DNA of 64,000 bases from Eriocheir sinensis (Eukaryota > Arthropoda > Malacostraca > Decapoda > Varunidae): assembly GCF_024679095.1 (NCBI RefSeq), contig NC_066553.1, positions 5,555,538 to 5,619,537 of the forward strand. Reading direction: 5' to 3'. Within the stretch, counting starts at the first letter, position 1. Every line of letters starts with the position of its first letter. Both the position numbers and the translations under genes were made by a program. Positions 25,078 through 33,729 of this stretch are shown here, in pieces. Under the pieces are notes generated by a model that saw only the letters and a list, made by a program, of their open reading frames with translations, did not search any database and was not told the DNA's origin.

Positions 25078-28000
25078 TGCAATATGAGACTAGATTGGAG
25101 GAACTGGGCTTACCAACATTGGAAGAAAGAAAAGAGGAGACCTGATAGTACTGTACAGGAATACATGTGGAATGGGCGTGTTGGATAGAAATGATTTCAT
25201 CAAGATAGAAGGGAGGCAACTAAGAGGACACCATAAGAAATTGAGGAAGGGGACTTGTTAGAAAGACATAAAGAAGTGGTTTTCCATACAGGAGTGTGGA
25301 TGCATAGAATGGACTAAACAAAGACATTGTTGAAGCGGGCAGTGTCCATATAATGAAGGAAAAGTTGGACAAATATAGATTGGGAGACAGGACTGTCCGA
25401 GCTTGAGCTCAGGCCCTATATACTATAAATAGGTAAACACAAATAGGTAAATTCAAACACACACACACACACACACACACTTCAGAGGTGAACCCAATCA
25501 GGCAAAAATTAAGTCTCAATATTGATATCCTCAAGTTATTCATATAATACATATACCTATATCATAAACAAAAAAAATCCCCTCTCTTTTATTACAATGC
25601 TTGAGGTAATCAAATATACAATCAAGAGGCAGCAGCAAGCCTCTCCACCCACACGTCCTATACTCACCCTGAAGCATCCCCACACAAACACCTTCCCCTC
25701 ATCTGTGAGTGCCGCAGTGTGGCAGTCCCCGGTGGAGATCTGTACCACTTTGGCATCCAGCTCCACCACGCCACTAGTGAAGGCATCCTCCTCCGTGGCG
25801 GTGTGGCGGCCCAGGGCACCCTCGTCATTACAGCCCCAAGTGTGTATCTGTGGAGGGAAGATAAGACTGCTAGGTACTGGAGGACAGAGGTGATGGTGTT
25901 GCTGACTGTGTACATCTGGAGGTTGGGTAAAGCTGCATGTATTGGAGTGCAGAGGTGTTGGTGAGTGTGGGTGTTGACTGTGTACCTGTGGAGGTTGGAT
26001 AAAGCTGCATGTATTGGAAAGCAGAGGTGTTGGTGAATGTGGGTGTTGCTGGCTGCTGCTGGGTGCTGAGGAAAACAGGTGTGGGCACAGACCCCTTAAC
26101 CCTCTCCAATGATGTCATACACACAAAATATCCACACCTTTCTTCCTAAACAAACACAATGCATCAGACCCACAAACTACATGTAACAGAAAGCTAACGG
26201 GTTCCAATAGTTTAACCCCTTGACTGAGGATTTCCTACAAGAAGACATCACCAAGCTACAGGAATGGAACAAAAAATAGCTGCTACAATTCAATGAAGAA
26301 AAAATGTAAAGGTATGCACCATGGGAGGGGATATCCAGCATACCAATACCACATGGGAAACACTCCACTATCCACCACAGAGGCAGAGAACGACCTGGGA
26401 GTGTATGTTACCAGGCTACCAATGAAAGCCAAATTTGTGCCAATCGCAGCAGACGGGTTAATGGGCACCTGGCTTCTCTTCCCACCAAATCTTTCAGTGC
26501 AAGATAAGCTTAGGAAGTGAAATACTGAGTGGAAGGAGTAGCCCACATTTCTAAAATTGAGGACAGAGTGCATGCCAATGAGATGAAGTTACACAGGTAC
26601 AACCAACTTCAAATTTAATGGAATGATTTACCAAATAAAATCATGCATGTCAAAAGTATACACAAGTCTAAGAAATTATGCATAGTGATAAAATATGAAG
26701 CATTACAAGCTTGACTCAGTCCTTTAAAAATACTAGCTAGGTAGAATGCACATCTCAAGACATCTCTCACTTCAAAACTGGCCCTCTCTTTTGACCATCC
26801 TCTTTCTATTGTACTTTATAGGAGCAGTGCTTAGCGGGCTTTTTGTTTTGTTTCCGGCCTTGAGCTGATTACTATGAAAAATAAATAAATAAACAATAAA
26901 CAAAAAGGCATAACGGAACAGTGGATTGCATGCTGAGCTAAGAACACAGGCTCTTACCTTTCCATTTTTATCCAAACATACTGTGTGAAGGCCACCAGCA
27001 GCTATGGCCACGATGTCCTCCGAGAGATTCACTAAGCCTGGCCGGGTCTTCTCCTGCACATCCGGGCCCAGACCCAGTTGGCCGATATCTCCCATGCCCA
27101 CCGTCAGCACCACACCGCCCTCAACCTTGGGTGCCTCAAGCTGAACTGTGAGGGTGGACAGATCACAGAAGGCATATATAAGTAGAGATTATGGGGAATA
27201 CTATGAGGATCTGAAGAGTACAGAGACGGACAAGTTAAAGAGAGAATATGAGAAGGATATATATATAATGGGGAATGAAATCAAATATAAGGTTGGATTG
27301 TGGGGGTGAAGGAAGAGATGGAGATGGGATGAGACAAGTAGAAAGATGATGCACTCAAGATCTGATGAATAGAGAAAGACACATCAAAAAGAGAAGTGAA
27401 GAATCAAGAGAAGTAGAGATGAGATCAAAGAATGAAAGAGGTGCTACTTAGCAAGGAAATTGATGTCATGTGAGAAATGTAGAAAAATGGCGAAGTGCAT
27501 GGTGAAGGTAAAGAGGGAAAGGAGAAATATACGGGGAAGATGTAAAAGGGTGGAAATGAGGAACGAAATAATAGAAAATAAAATCGAAACCTGAGGGTAG
27601 AGAACATCATGAAGGGACAAGACAAAATGAAAACCTTGGAAACCACCAATAGGAAAATAATGAGAAGGAAGAGGAAAGTGGGATACTGAAATAAGAAACG
27701 TGACAGAAATTAAAGGAAAATTATAACAAACAGGTAAAATGTTAACCAGCCAAAGATGAAAGTGACAATTACAAATATAACAAGCCAATAAATAGGTATA
27801 AGCATGTATGAGAGGTTTGATATGGGTGTGACAGAGAAATGAGTGGTCAAATGGGTGAAGCGTGATACGATGAGATGGTTCGGAAACGTAATGAGAATCA
27901 ATTTGTGAAGTGTATAAGGGAAAGACTGAGGAAGGGGATGCCAGGGGAACTATTGGAGTGAGAGTTGGAAGTAGCAGGATTGAGTGTGCTGAAAAGGAGC

Positions 28001-28388
28001 GCCAGAACAGGAAGAGATGGAGACACTTCTGCAGTGGCCTCCCCCCTGCAAGGAAGGCCCGGTGAGGGAGCAGCGCATCGGGGATATAGATTGATAAGCA
28101 TAAATATATAACAAGACCAAGACAAGTAGAAAAAAATACTACAAAGGTACAGAATAAACACAATCCTATTTTAACACTAAAGGCATCACTGAAATAATAA
28201 ATGGAATACAGTGCAAAAATGACCTCAACACCCAACAGAAAACCACAGTGATCATTACGTTTGACTTTCTTGGCCTCGGTGACCGGCTTCTCTGTCTGGG
28301 TGCGCTTCCGGCCCCGCCCTCGGCCCGGCTTGGCTGCCACATTGTTGGTTGACAGCCGGTTGTTCACTGCTTGGGACCTTCTCGGCAT
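16027..28388 (-). CDS. RCC1: RCC1: Ran guanine nucleotide exchange factor, complete 8-exon gene
   Basis: Chromatin-bound exchange factor that loads Ran with GTP in the nucleus, driving nuclear transport and spindle assembly. Eight exons join in consistent phase: 28388-28259, 27145-26958, 25847-25668, 24791-24566, 23444-23292, 22576-22483, 18808-18630, 16193-16027. All introns are GT-AG. The summed CDS is 1317 nt, 438 residues, close to the usual 420-450. It has a basic N-terminal tail with KKVK-type nuclear signals, then seven RCC1 propeller repeats (GxxxxGQLG and GGxHTVCL patterns). The Asp of the DNNG loop (about residue 167), the catalytic Asp of animal RCC1, and the SGGQHH motif (about residues 318-323) are kept. 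The gene is intact; the introns are full of transposons. A possible acceptor (CTTCCGCAG) three bases before the ATG suggests a non-coding first exon further upstream. Confidence 0.95.
16817..16868. repeat. (ATCT)n / (TA)n microsatellite in RCC1 intron 7
   Basis: ATCT units with interspersed TA, just beside a piggyBac-like MITE end. The rest of 16194-16816 holds no feature I can support. Confidence 0.9.
16865..17133. mobile_element. Two head-to-head piggyBac-like MITE fragments
   Basis: A minus-strand copy (about 16865-16976, end reading TTAACCCAATAGCTGCAGGG on the minus strand) abuts a plus-strand copy (about 16978-17129) whose right end CACTGGTACCGGC is followed by TTAA (17130-17133). Both match the full MITE at 20805-21019. 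The junction makes an inverted repeat around AGAGGGGCCTT and AAGGCCCCTCT. Confidence 0.75.
17190..17825 (-). mobile_element. LINE 3'-region fragment, minus strand
   Basis: Read on the minus strand it follows the plus-strand LINE at 47.28-47.85 kb: AAGGTACAGGTGTTTGGAGG, then GAAACATGGACACTGAA (ETWTL), an (R)-L-M-S-L-V-K-C-L-Q-R-I-I-G-Y-L stretch and GGTGACGCGCCCC near the 3' end. Frames are broken. It lies in RCC1 intron 7. The remainder of that intron (17826-18629) shows nothing supportable. Confidence 0.75.
18630..18808 (-). CDS. RCC1: RCC1 exon 7 (sixth repeat)
   Basis: Acceptor CCCCCAAAG, donor GGAG|GTGGGT; 179 nt. Encodes LALTEDGVAHCMGRREYGRL, then the SVSAGECVSLVV segment. A shifted donor 5 bases further (GG|GTAATG) breaks the phase with exon 8, so the first was chosen. 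Confidence 0.92.
19258..19490. mobile_element. Foldback MITE, copy 1, RCC1 intron 6
   Basis: About 233 bp that is almost wholly palindromic: CACTATAGT at both ends, then GAGTCCATTGTGG, CTCCCGCTGGTCCTTTCC and AGTCCCAACACCT with their reverse complements in the second half. Non-coding. TA-containing ends suggest a Tc1/mariner-type element, not proven. Intron sequence 18809-19257 before it shows nothing else. Confidence 0.82.
19741..19975. mobile_element. Foldback MITE, copy 2, RCC1 intron 6
   Basis: Second, more diverged copy of the element at 19258: ACTATAGTC at the left, GGTCCTTTCCTCCC, AGTCCCAACACCT and the inverted arm with GGTGTTGGGACTGTGTGGC, ending TTTCACTAC. Confidence 0.78.
20345..20450 (+). 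mobile_element. SINE 3'-end fragment with poly(A)
   Basis: GATGGCGCCACTATAAACAC, TTGCCTGCGCCA and ACGGGCTGGG match the 3' half of the tRNA-derived SINE at 36.2-36.6 kb (read on its minus strand). It ends in a run of 16 A at about 20431-20446. The tRNA-like head is missing (5' truncation). Confidence 0.75.
20801..21023. mobile_element. piggyBac-like MITE with TTAA duplication
   Basis: TTAA at 20801-20804 and 21020-21023 flank a 215-bp element with inverted ends CCCGGTAGCAGC and GCTGCTACTGGG. TTAA target choice and CCC starts are the signature of piggyBac transposases. No coding capacity. A related copy is at 23850-24024. Confidence 0.85.
21245..22425. repeat. 57-bp minisatellite with inverted end copies, RCC1 intron 6
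   Basis: About 17-18 direct copies of a 57-bp unit (anchors ACAAGTTTCAGGTCCCTACA, GGTCGGTTTAGGGGCC, TATTACAAGTCCAATCCG) run from 21245 to about 22252. From 22264 three copies appear reversed (AGGGACCCGAAACTTCT, GGATTGGACTTGTA, GGCCCCTAAACC). As 57 is divisible by 3, frames stay open across the array (22152-22502), but this is not a gene. The inverted end lies about 60 bp from the exon 6 donor. Confidence 0.95.
22483..22576 (-). CDS. RCC1: RCC1 exon 6 (SGGQHH segment)
   Basis: Acceptor TTTTTTGCAG, donor CACAG|GTGGGG; 94 nt, phase 1 in and 2 out. Encodes FAGKTWKQISGGQHH. The donor has a weak +3 to +6 context and is followed after about 60 bp by inverted copies of a 57-bp minisatellite. Confidence 0.92.
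22760..23215 (+). mobile_element. Degenerate LINE RT fragment, RCC1 intron 5
   Basis: Plus-strand remnants read LRFTDEIVLLS (a decayed FADDIVLLS catalytic motif), MTKELNSLKG, then RIGMEWNAFGKQRYFMNGN and KVYNQCIL in shifting frames. These are the RT palm/thumb segments of RTE-like LINEs. Antisense to RCC1. Confidence 0.75.
23292..23444 (-). CDS. RCC1: RCC1 exon 5 (fourth/fifth repeat)
   Basis: Acceptor TCTCCTCAG, donor ATGG|GTGAGT; 153 nt, phase 1 in and out. Encodes EPQPLKVYRRRK, then DIYGFGLNNYNQMG. Confidence 0.93.
23850..24024. mobile_element. piggyBac-like MITE, second copy, RCC1 intron 4
   Basis: ACCCAGTAGCAGCGGGGATC at the left and CGCTGCTACCGGG plus TTAA (24021-24024) at the right. 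About 170 bp; same internal sequence as the copy at 20805 (ACAAACCATTTCATAATATA, GATCAGATTAT). The left TTAA has decayed. Confidence 0.8.
24566..24791 (-). CDS. RCC1: RCC1 exon 4 (third repeat, catalytic DNNG loop)
   Basis: Acceptor TGGACAG, donor ATAC|GTGAGT; 226 nt. Begins with DNNGPLGLL, whose Asp corresponds to the residue essential for nucleotide exchange in vertebrate RCC1, and ends in the TLGCGE-like segment GCGESGQLGR. Confidence 0.95.
25035..25075. repeat. (CA)n microsatellite, RCC1 intron 3
   Basis: About 20 CA units, directly before a LINE fragment. Confidence 0.95.
25078..25482 (+). mobile_element. LINE C-terminal fragment with microsatellite tail, RCC1 intron 3
   Basis: Encodes, with breaks, YETRLEELGLPTLEERK, followed by F-H-Q-D-R-R-E-A-T-K-R-T-like residues and KEKLDKYR-like text: the C-terminal region that follows the RT domain in a LINE group widespread in arthropods. 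Ends in AATAGGTAAACACAAATAGG and (AC)n. Confidence 0.65.
25668..25847 (-). CDS. RCC1: RCC1 exon 3 (second repeat)
   Basis: Acceptor CTCCACAG, donor CAGG|GTGAGT; 180 nt, phase 0 at both ends. Encodes WGCNDEGALGR, then STGDCHTAALTDEGKVFVWG. Confidence 0.95.
26225..26430 (+). mobile_element. LINE RT fragment (L2/CR1-like), RCC1 intron 2
   Basis: Reads FLQEDITKLQEWNKK, then LLQFNEEKCKGMHHGRG and ENDLGVYVT, the stretch after the catalytic motif in CR1/L2-type reverse transcriptases. One stop and a frame change break it. Downstream text to about 26560 is uncertain. Confidence 0.7.
26818..26905 (+). mobile_element. 3' end of a jockey/CR1-like LINE with (TAAA)n tail
   Basis: TATAGGAGCAGTGCTTAGCG, GGCTTTTTGTTTTG, CCTTGAGCTG and an AAATAAATAAATAAAC tail match the 3' ends at 34.8, 42.55, 45.3 and 56.45 kb. 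Confidence 0.75.
26958..27145 (-). CDS. RCC1: RCC1 exon 2 (first propeller repeat)
   Basis: Acceptor CCTCACAG before 27145, donor AAAG|GTAAG after 26958; 188 nt, phase 1 in and 0 out. Encodes LTVGMGDIGQLGLG and AAGGLHTVCLDKNGK, the opening propeller blade. Confidence 0.95.
27146..28258. other. RCC1 intron 1
   Basis: About 1.1 kb. Purine-rich (A/G) on the plus strand from 27180 to 27700, so long frames on the minus strand (27444-28388) are read-through of RCC1 exon 1 and composition artefacts. No transposon recognised. Confidence 0.6.
28259..28388 (-). CDS. RCC1: RCC1 coding exon 1 (basic N-terminal tail)
   Basis: ATG at 28388-28386, donor C|GTAATG after 28259; 43 codons plus one base. Encodes a Pro/Arg/Lys-rich tail (GRGRGRKR, KKVK) that in RCC1 binds DNA and carries the nuclear import signal. 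Confidence 0.88.
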
Positions 28389-28449
28389 GGTCTGCGGAAG
28401 GGTTGGTATTACTGTTACTGTGATCCATGGAAGGGTTAAGATGAGTGAA

Positions 28450-28455
<6 letters not shown>

Positions 28456-28534
<79 letters not shown>
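28456..28534. repeat. (TG)n microsatellite upstream of RCC1 ATG
   Basis: About 39 TG units, 70 bp upstream of the RCC1 start codon, either in a 5' UTR intron or in the promoter. Confidence 0.96.
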
Positions 28535-28536
<2 letters not shown>

Positions 28537-28715
28537 TGTTGCTACTCCTGTTTCCAAAGATCCCAGCTTAGTAGTATATATAAATAGATAGATTAGATAG
28601 AAGAAAGGGCATCAAAGGAAAATAAAAAAAATTGATATAGGCCCAAACTAGGTCCCCCCAATGAGCAGACATGGATAGGATAAATAAGACAGTGACAGTA
28701 AAACAAGGAGAATAG

Positions 28716-29290
28716 AGAAAAAGGGGGAATAAAATGGATAAATAGAGAAGATGGAAGAAGACAATGGGGACAAAATGGAAGAATAGGGATAATAGAAGAG
28801 AAAAAAAGGGGATAAAATGGAAGGATAGGGATAATAGAAGAGAAAAAAAGGGGATAAAATGGAAGGATAGGGATAATAGAATAGAAAAAAAGGGGATAAA
28901 ATGGAAGGATAGGGATAATAGAAGAGAAAAAAAGGGGACAAAATGGAAGGATAGGGATAATAGAATAGAAAAAAAGGGGACAAAATGGAAGGATAGGGAT
29001 AATAGAATAGAAAAAAAGGGGAAAAAATGGAAGGATAGGGATAATAGAATAGAAAAAAAGGGGATAAAATGGAAGGATAGGGATAATAGAATAGAAAAAA
29101 AGGGGACAAAATGGAAGGATAGGGATAATAGAAGAGAAAAAAAGGGGACAAAATGGAAGGATAGGGATAATAGAATAGAAAAAAAGGGGACAAAATGGAA
29201 GGATAGGGATAATAGAATAGAAAAAAAGGGGACAAAATGGAAGGATAGGGATAATAGAAGAGAAAAAAGGGGACAAAATGGAAGGATAAG
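28716..29290. repeat. 42-bp purine-rich tandem array
   Basis: About 13 copies of a 42-bp unit (AAAAAAAGGGGACAAAATGG, AAGGATAGGGATAATAGAA). The period is a multiple of 3 and the unit lacks stops in several frames, which creates long repetitive frames on both strands (up to 245 codons). Not coding. Confidence 0.95.
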
Positions 29291-29299
29291 GACATGAAA

Positions 29300-29647
29300 A
29301 TGCAAGCTATTTTACAGTGGCAGCGGCATCACCGTCACAGTGGCCAGCACCAGAAGAGGCGACGCGCTTTCGTAAACATTATCCCCTATTTTCAAGAGTA
29401 AGAAAAAAAGTCCTTGAATTGGATTTTGAAAGCGTTTCCATGACTGTTGAAGGTTTGTAGAAAAGATATATGAAGAGCTAGTGAGGTTTTATAAGGAAGG
29501 TAATGAGATACTGGCACGGTATTAAAACGAATCTTAACTCAGAGGGCTGTACTTCTGTAATAATACTGAAATCTGTAGGTGACACTACACAAGAAATAAC
29601 AAATTTTAAAAGCCATGTTTCAATTCAGTCCAGGTAAATAGGGTATA
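29300..29647. other. Possible RCC1 promoter/first-exon region
   Basis: 29310-29370 is GC-richer than the flanks (CAGCGGCATCACCGTCACAG, GGCGACGCGCTTTCG). It could hold the RCC1 transcription start on the minus strand, if a non-coding first exon exists. No core element is clear. Confidence 0.2.
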
Positions 29648-30222
29648 GGGAAATATGGGAGTATGGCAGTTGTAAGGCAGAAAATCGAGCTAGAAATCAG
29701 GAAAATAAAACAATTGTAGAAAATTACTAAAGGACCGGAGAGTAATTAGGGAATGGACTGAGGTAAATCTTAAGAATAGCGGCTCCTAGCGGGTGCGCAT
29801 TTAGGGCACGGTGTGGTGGTAATTACAACATTTCTAGCACGTACGACGGGATTTTGACAAGCGGACAGGCAGGTTTATGTCTCTTTACTTTAGGGCTCTT
29901 CCCTTTCTTCACCCCGGAGCTCGCAGTCTCATCGTCCATTGACTTAGAAGAAATTGTGAGGCCAGCGTGGAAAAATACACACCTTGTGACATAAACATGG
30001 CTGTCCGCTTGTCTAAACCCCGTCGTACGTGCTAGAAATGTTGTAATTACCATCACACTGTGCCCTAAATGCGAACCTGCTAGGAGCCACTATTCTTAAG
30101 ATTTACCTCAGTCCATTCCCTAATTACTCTCTGGTCCTTTAGTAATTTCCTACAATTTTTTTTTCCTGATTTCTAGCTTGCTTTTCTGCCTTACAACTGC
30201 CATACTCCCATATTTCCCTTGC
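29648..30222. repeat. 575-bp imperfect palindrome, two ~250-bp arms
   Basis: Left arm from GGGAAATATGGGAGTATGGC (about 29648) to about 29878; right arm ends at about 30222 as the reverse complement. Shared blocks include CTAAAGGACC, AGTAATTAGGGAATGGACTG, TCTTAAGAATAG, ATTACAACATTTCTAGCACG and ACAAGCGGACAG. The loop is about 80 bp. No TIR/TSD of a known superfamily was identified. Confidence 0.9.
29823..29939 (-). other. Short open frame in the palindrome loop, unassigned
   Basis: From ATG 29939-29937 a 38-codon frame begins MDDETASSGVKKGKSPKVKR and ends at 29823. The first part lies in the unpaired loop and is Ser/Lys-rich with a nuclear-signal look; the rest runs into the arm. I recognise no family. 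It may be a captured exon fragment or chance. Confidence 0.2.
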
Positions 30223-30430
30223 CTTCTCAACCTTCCACAAAATCAGTTTTACACAACAGAAAGTTAATGCAATTCTGGACAAGGTTTCAAAGACCTGGGT
30301 AAACAGCTTTCCTGGGAGGGAGGGAAGGAAAAAATCTGAACCTCCACCTCAAATGAAATGGCTGAACAAACACCGGGAAAGAGATAACATGGATATAACT
30401 GGCCGGGAGCAAATTCTTTCCTCCCCTCAA

Positions 30431-31318
30431 CCTATGGACTTCCAGGTAACTCTTCCATGTTCTGGGGAGTCTATGAACATCCAGCCTCCATAAATAAGAC
30501 ATACCAGACTTGCCATTGCCCTCCCTGAATCCAATCCCAGGCAAAAAAAATTAAAAAAAAATAATAAATGCAAGTACGTATATATTTCAAAGCCTACACA
30601 AACTACGGACTACCAGATAATTCCTCCACGTCCTAGAGAGTATATGAACACCAGCCTCTATAAATAAGACACACCAGACATGTCATTGCCCTCCCTGAAT
30701 CCAATCCCAGGCAAAAAAAAAAATGCAAGTACTTATGTATTTCAAAGCCTACACAAACTACGGACTACCAGATAATTCCTCCACGTCCTAGAGAGTATAT
30801 GAACACCAGCCTCCATAAATAAGACACACCAGACATGTCATTGCCCTCCCTGAATCCAATCCCAGGCAAAAAAAAAATGCAAGTACTTATATATTTCAAA
30901 GCCTACACAAACTACGGACTACCAGATAATTCCTCCACGTCCTAGAGAGTATATGAACACCAGCCTCTATAAATAAGACACACCAGACATGTCATTGCCC
31001 TCCCTGAATCCAATCCCAGGCAAAAAAATAAATAAAAATAAAAAATGCAAGTACGTATATATTTCAAAGCCTACACAAACTACGGACTACCAGATAGTTC
31101 CTCCACGTTCTAGAGAGTATATGAACACCAGCCTCTATAAATAAGACTCACCAGACATCTCATTGCCCTCCCTGAATCCAATCCCAGGCAAAAAAATAAA
31201 TAAAAATAAAAAATGCAAGTACGTATACATTTCAAAGCCTACACAAACTACGGACAACCAGATAGTTCCTCCACGTTCTAGAGAGTATATGAACACCAGC
31301 ATTCATAAATAAATATCG
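30431..31318. repeat. Satellite-like array, ~155-170 bp unit, about 5.5 copies
   Basis: The anchor CCAATCCCAG recurs at 30531, 30701, 30856, 31010 and 31178. Each unit has CTACACAAACTACGGACTAC, TTCCTCCACGT, AGAGAGTATATGAACA, CAGCCT and TAAATAAGAC, and a variable A-rich spacer that explains the length changes. Copies are highly similar. Confidence 0.92.
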
Positions 31319-31609
31319 CCCAGGAAAAAAAAATACCCCAAGAGATTGTTCCCCGCAAAGCTCCATTTCAAAGGCTCACCAACACTTAACCAGACGCTCC
31401 AGTGGACTCGTTCCTATCTATATATATGCTCAGGGTCTCCACTCACCTTCCGCGACCCCTCAGTCAGGCCTCCACCACACATGAAACAGGAAATTGAGCG
31501 GAGACGAGGAGGAGAGGTGCCCGGGTCGTCGCCGCCTTGCCTCTGCACGTGGTCTTGTTGTGGGGGAGTTTTGGCGCCAAGTTCAAGTGACGGTCGAGTT
31601 GCGCCTGAT

Positions 31610-31712
31610 TCTTCTTCTTCTATTTCTTCTTTTTCTTCTTCTTCTTTTTCTTTTCCTTCTTCTTTTTCTTTTTCTTCTTTTCCTTCTTTTTTCTTTTCTT
31701 CTTATTTTTCTT
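31610..31712. repeat. (TTC)n-like polypyrimidine tract
   Basis: About 100 bp of T and C only, mainly TTCTTC and TTTTC units. Confidence 0.9.
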
Positions 31713-31739
31713 TCAATATGAGGTAGGCCAGACGATCGA

Positions 31740-32285
31740 GTTGGTAGAAATTAATGTGAAGGACGGAGAGAGCAAGTGGCTGGATTGGGGAGGGAGGCGA
31801 TGTAGAGGAAAGGGTGTGGAAATGAGTAACGAGATAACAATTAAAGAGGAGAGAGGAAGGGAGTAGAGTCAGAGGAGGGGGAGAGATAGATGAAGAGGAG
31901 TGGCAGGAGAGAGAGAAGACCGGGAGGAGAGAGACAGGAAGGATCGAGAGACGGAGGAAGGGGGAGACAGAGAGAAGAGAGGAAGAGAGACAAGGGAACA
32001 AAGAGGGGAGAGGAAGGGAGTAGAGTCAGAGGAGGGGGAGAGATAGATGAAGAGGAGTGGCAGGAGAGAGAGAAGAGGGAGGAGAGAGCTAGGGGATAAG
32101 AAGGGATCGAGAGACGGAGGAAGGGGGAGACAGAGAGAAGAGAGGAAGAGAGACAAGGGAACAAAGAGGGGAGAGGAAGGAAGGTGAGACAGAGGGAGGA
32201 GAGTCGAAGAGAGAAGAGGAAACAGAGAGAGGATTGGGGTAGAGACGGAAAGGAAAAGGCGAAATGGGAAGGAGGTGGTAGGGGG
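31740..32285. repeat. Polypurine tract with ~150-bp tandem duplication
   Basis: Strongly G/A-biased on the plus strand. A block beginning GAGAGGAAGGGAGTAGAGTC with GGAGGGGGAGAGATAGATGA and GATCGAGAGACGGAGGAAGG occurs at about 31852 and again at about 32010, with a partial third copy at 32165. Open frames on both strands are artefacts. Confidence 0.85.
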
Positions 32286-32489
32286 ATGATTCACAGATAG
32301 GTATACCTTTTTTTATTTTCATTTTTATTCATTTTTCACTTATTTATTTCTATTTAGTCCACTTTTTTAACCTTCTGCTTCCGCTTCTATACCTACCGCA
32401 CTTTCTATCTTCCACTTTATATTCCGTCTTCCACAAATATATTTATATAACTACTTACCTGTTATATATTATTTTTATGAAATATTCAG

Positions 32490-32697
32490 ATTCTTCACTT
32501 TTTGTTATCCACTTTAGGGGAGGTACTGCCCCCTCCCTTGTTGTGCTTTCCTTCCTACCATTGTATCTTTTTAATTTCATGGTGCTACCTACACATGTAT
32601 TAATAGTTGTATAATCACACTCTGTCCTGCCTGGGGGTTGGGATGGCATGTTCCTCCCTTCTCCCTTGTTGTTTACCTGCAACAATAAACTATCAAT

Positions 32698-32700
<3 letters not shown>
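32490..32700 (+). mobile_element. LINE-type 3' end with (ATCA)n tail
   Basis: CTGCCTGGGGGTTGGGATGG, GTTCCTCCCTTCTCCC and TGCAACAATAAACTATCAAT form a 3' terminus. Its inverted partner is at 32960-33040. Element class inferred from the tail. Confidence 0.55.

Positions 32701-32782
<82 letters not shown>
32700..32782. repeat. (CT)n microsatellite
   Basis: About 40 CT units directly after the (ATCA) tail. Confidence 0.97.
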
Positions 32783-32784
<2 letters not shown>

Positions 32785-32957
32785 CTGTCATCTCAGCCTC
32801 ACATAACTCTGTATTTGTGTATTTCAATCATGTAAACTTTCTTTGAATATAGTTTTTACATATTCATTCGGTTATTCCATTTTTTTATATCTTTTTAATA
32901 GCTCTGAATGACTGCTCCTTCCCCATTGAATTTAACTTCTATTTTTTTCTTTCTTTT

Positions 32958-33040
32958 ATTGATTGATTGATAGTTTATTGTTGCAAGTAAACAACAAAGG
33001 AGAAGGGAGGAGCATGCCATCCCAACCCCCAGGCAGTACA
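32958..33040 (-). mobile_element. Same 3' end, inverted copy
   Basis: TTGATTGATTGATAGTTTAT, GTAAACAACAAAGGAGAAGG and CCATCCCAACCCCCAGGCAG are the reverse complement of 32620-32697, so the two element ends face each other tail to tail. Confidence 0.7.
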
Positions 33041-33421
33041 CATTTAACACCATTTAAATTTCTCTTTACACTAAATATGAGTCTTCTTTTTCTTTTCTAG
33101 TTATATTTTTTTCCCTCGAGTCCATATAATTCTTTTTATCCTCTATATTTGCAGTAAAATTTTCTAAGGTTATTTTTCAGATATTAACATGAAGCAAAAG
33201 TGATTTCCCTTCCAAATACCACCCCCCCCCGTTTCCCGTCCCGCCTGTCCTTATCGTGTTTGTTATGTTACAACACCGCGACAACGCGCTCAAAGTTTTC
33301 CAGAGTGCTACGTGGCCATTTTGACGCGAATCCGGCTAAATATTTATTGAGGGGAAGGAAACTGCTTCACAACCTCAGCGTCATGTGTGATAGGAGGCAC
33401 CGCCCAGTTATGCTACGCACG

Positions 33422-33479
<58 letters not shown>

Positions 33480-33480
33480 G

Positions 33481-33521
<41 letters not shown>
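33422..33521. repeat. (TAA)n followed by (TTA)n, palindromic
   Basis: About 19 TAA units run into about 14 TTA units through AATAGATTATT. The two halves are complementary and can form a long AT hairpin. The preceding 33041-33421 holds a GC-richer stretch (33230-33410) with no recognisable gene. Confidence 0.95.
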
Positions 33522-33729
33522 CATGGATAATTTACAGTTTCACCCAACCAACGATTTTTTCACGTGGCTCATGTTTTTCTGGTGATAGATGAAATGCATT
33601 ACATGATTTTGTACCTCATTTCCGTTGCAAATGTCTACTTTTCGAGTTATGCCTCTTTTCAAGTTATGCCTATCCCGTGGTTTGGCGGCGGAAGCGGCCA
33701 CTGGGAGGTGAGCAGTATTGCCATCTTTT

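Noticed and set aside
27444..28388. 314-codon minus-strand frame beginning with the RCC1 ATG
   Set aside because: It reads through the RCC1 exon 1 donor into intron 1. The downstream RCC1 exons join in phase only if splicing occurs at 28259.
28780..29280. TAGGGATAATA units resembling the start of the I-SceI homing-endonuclease site
   Set aside because: Only the first nine bases match; the rest of the 18-bp site is absent.
28568..29305. Long frames (up to 245 codons) on both strands
   Set aside because: They come from a 42-bp tandem array free of stops; residues simply repeat and several frames are open at once.
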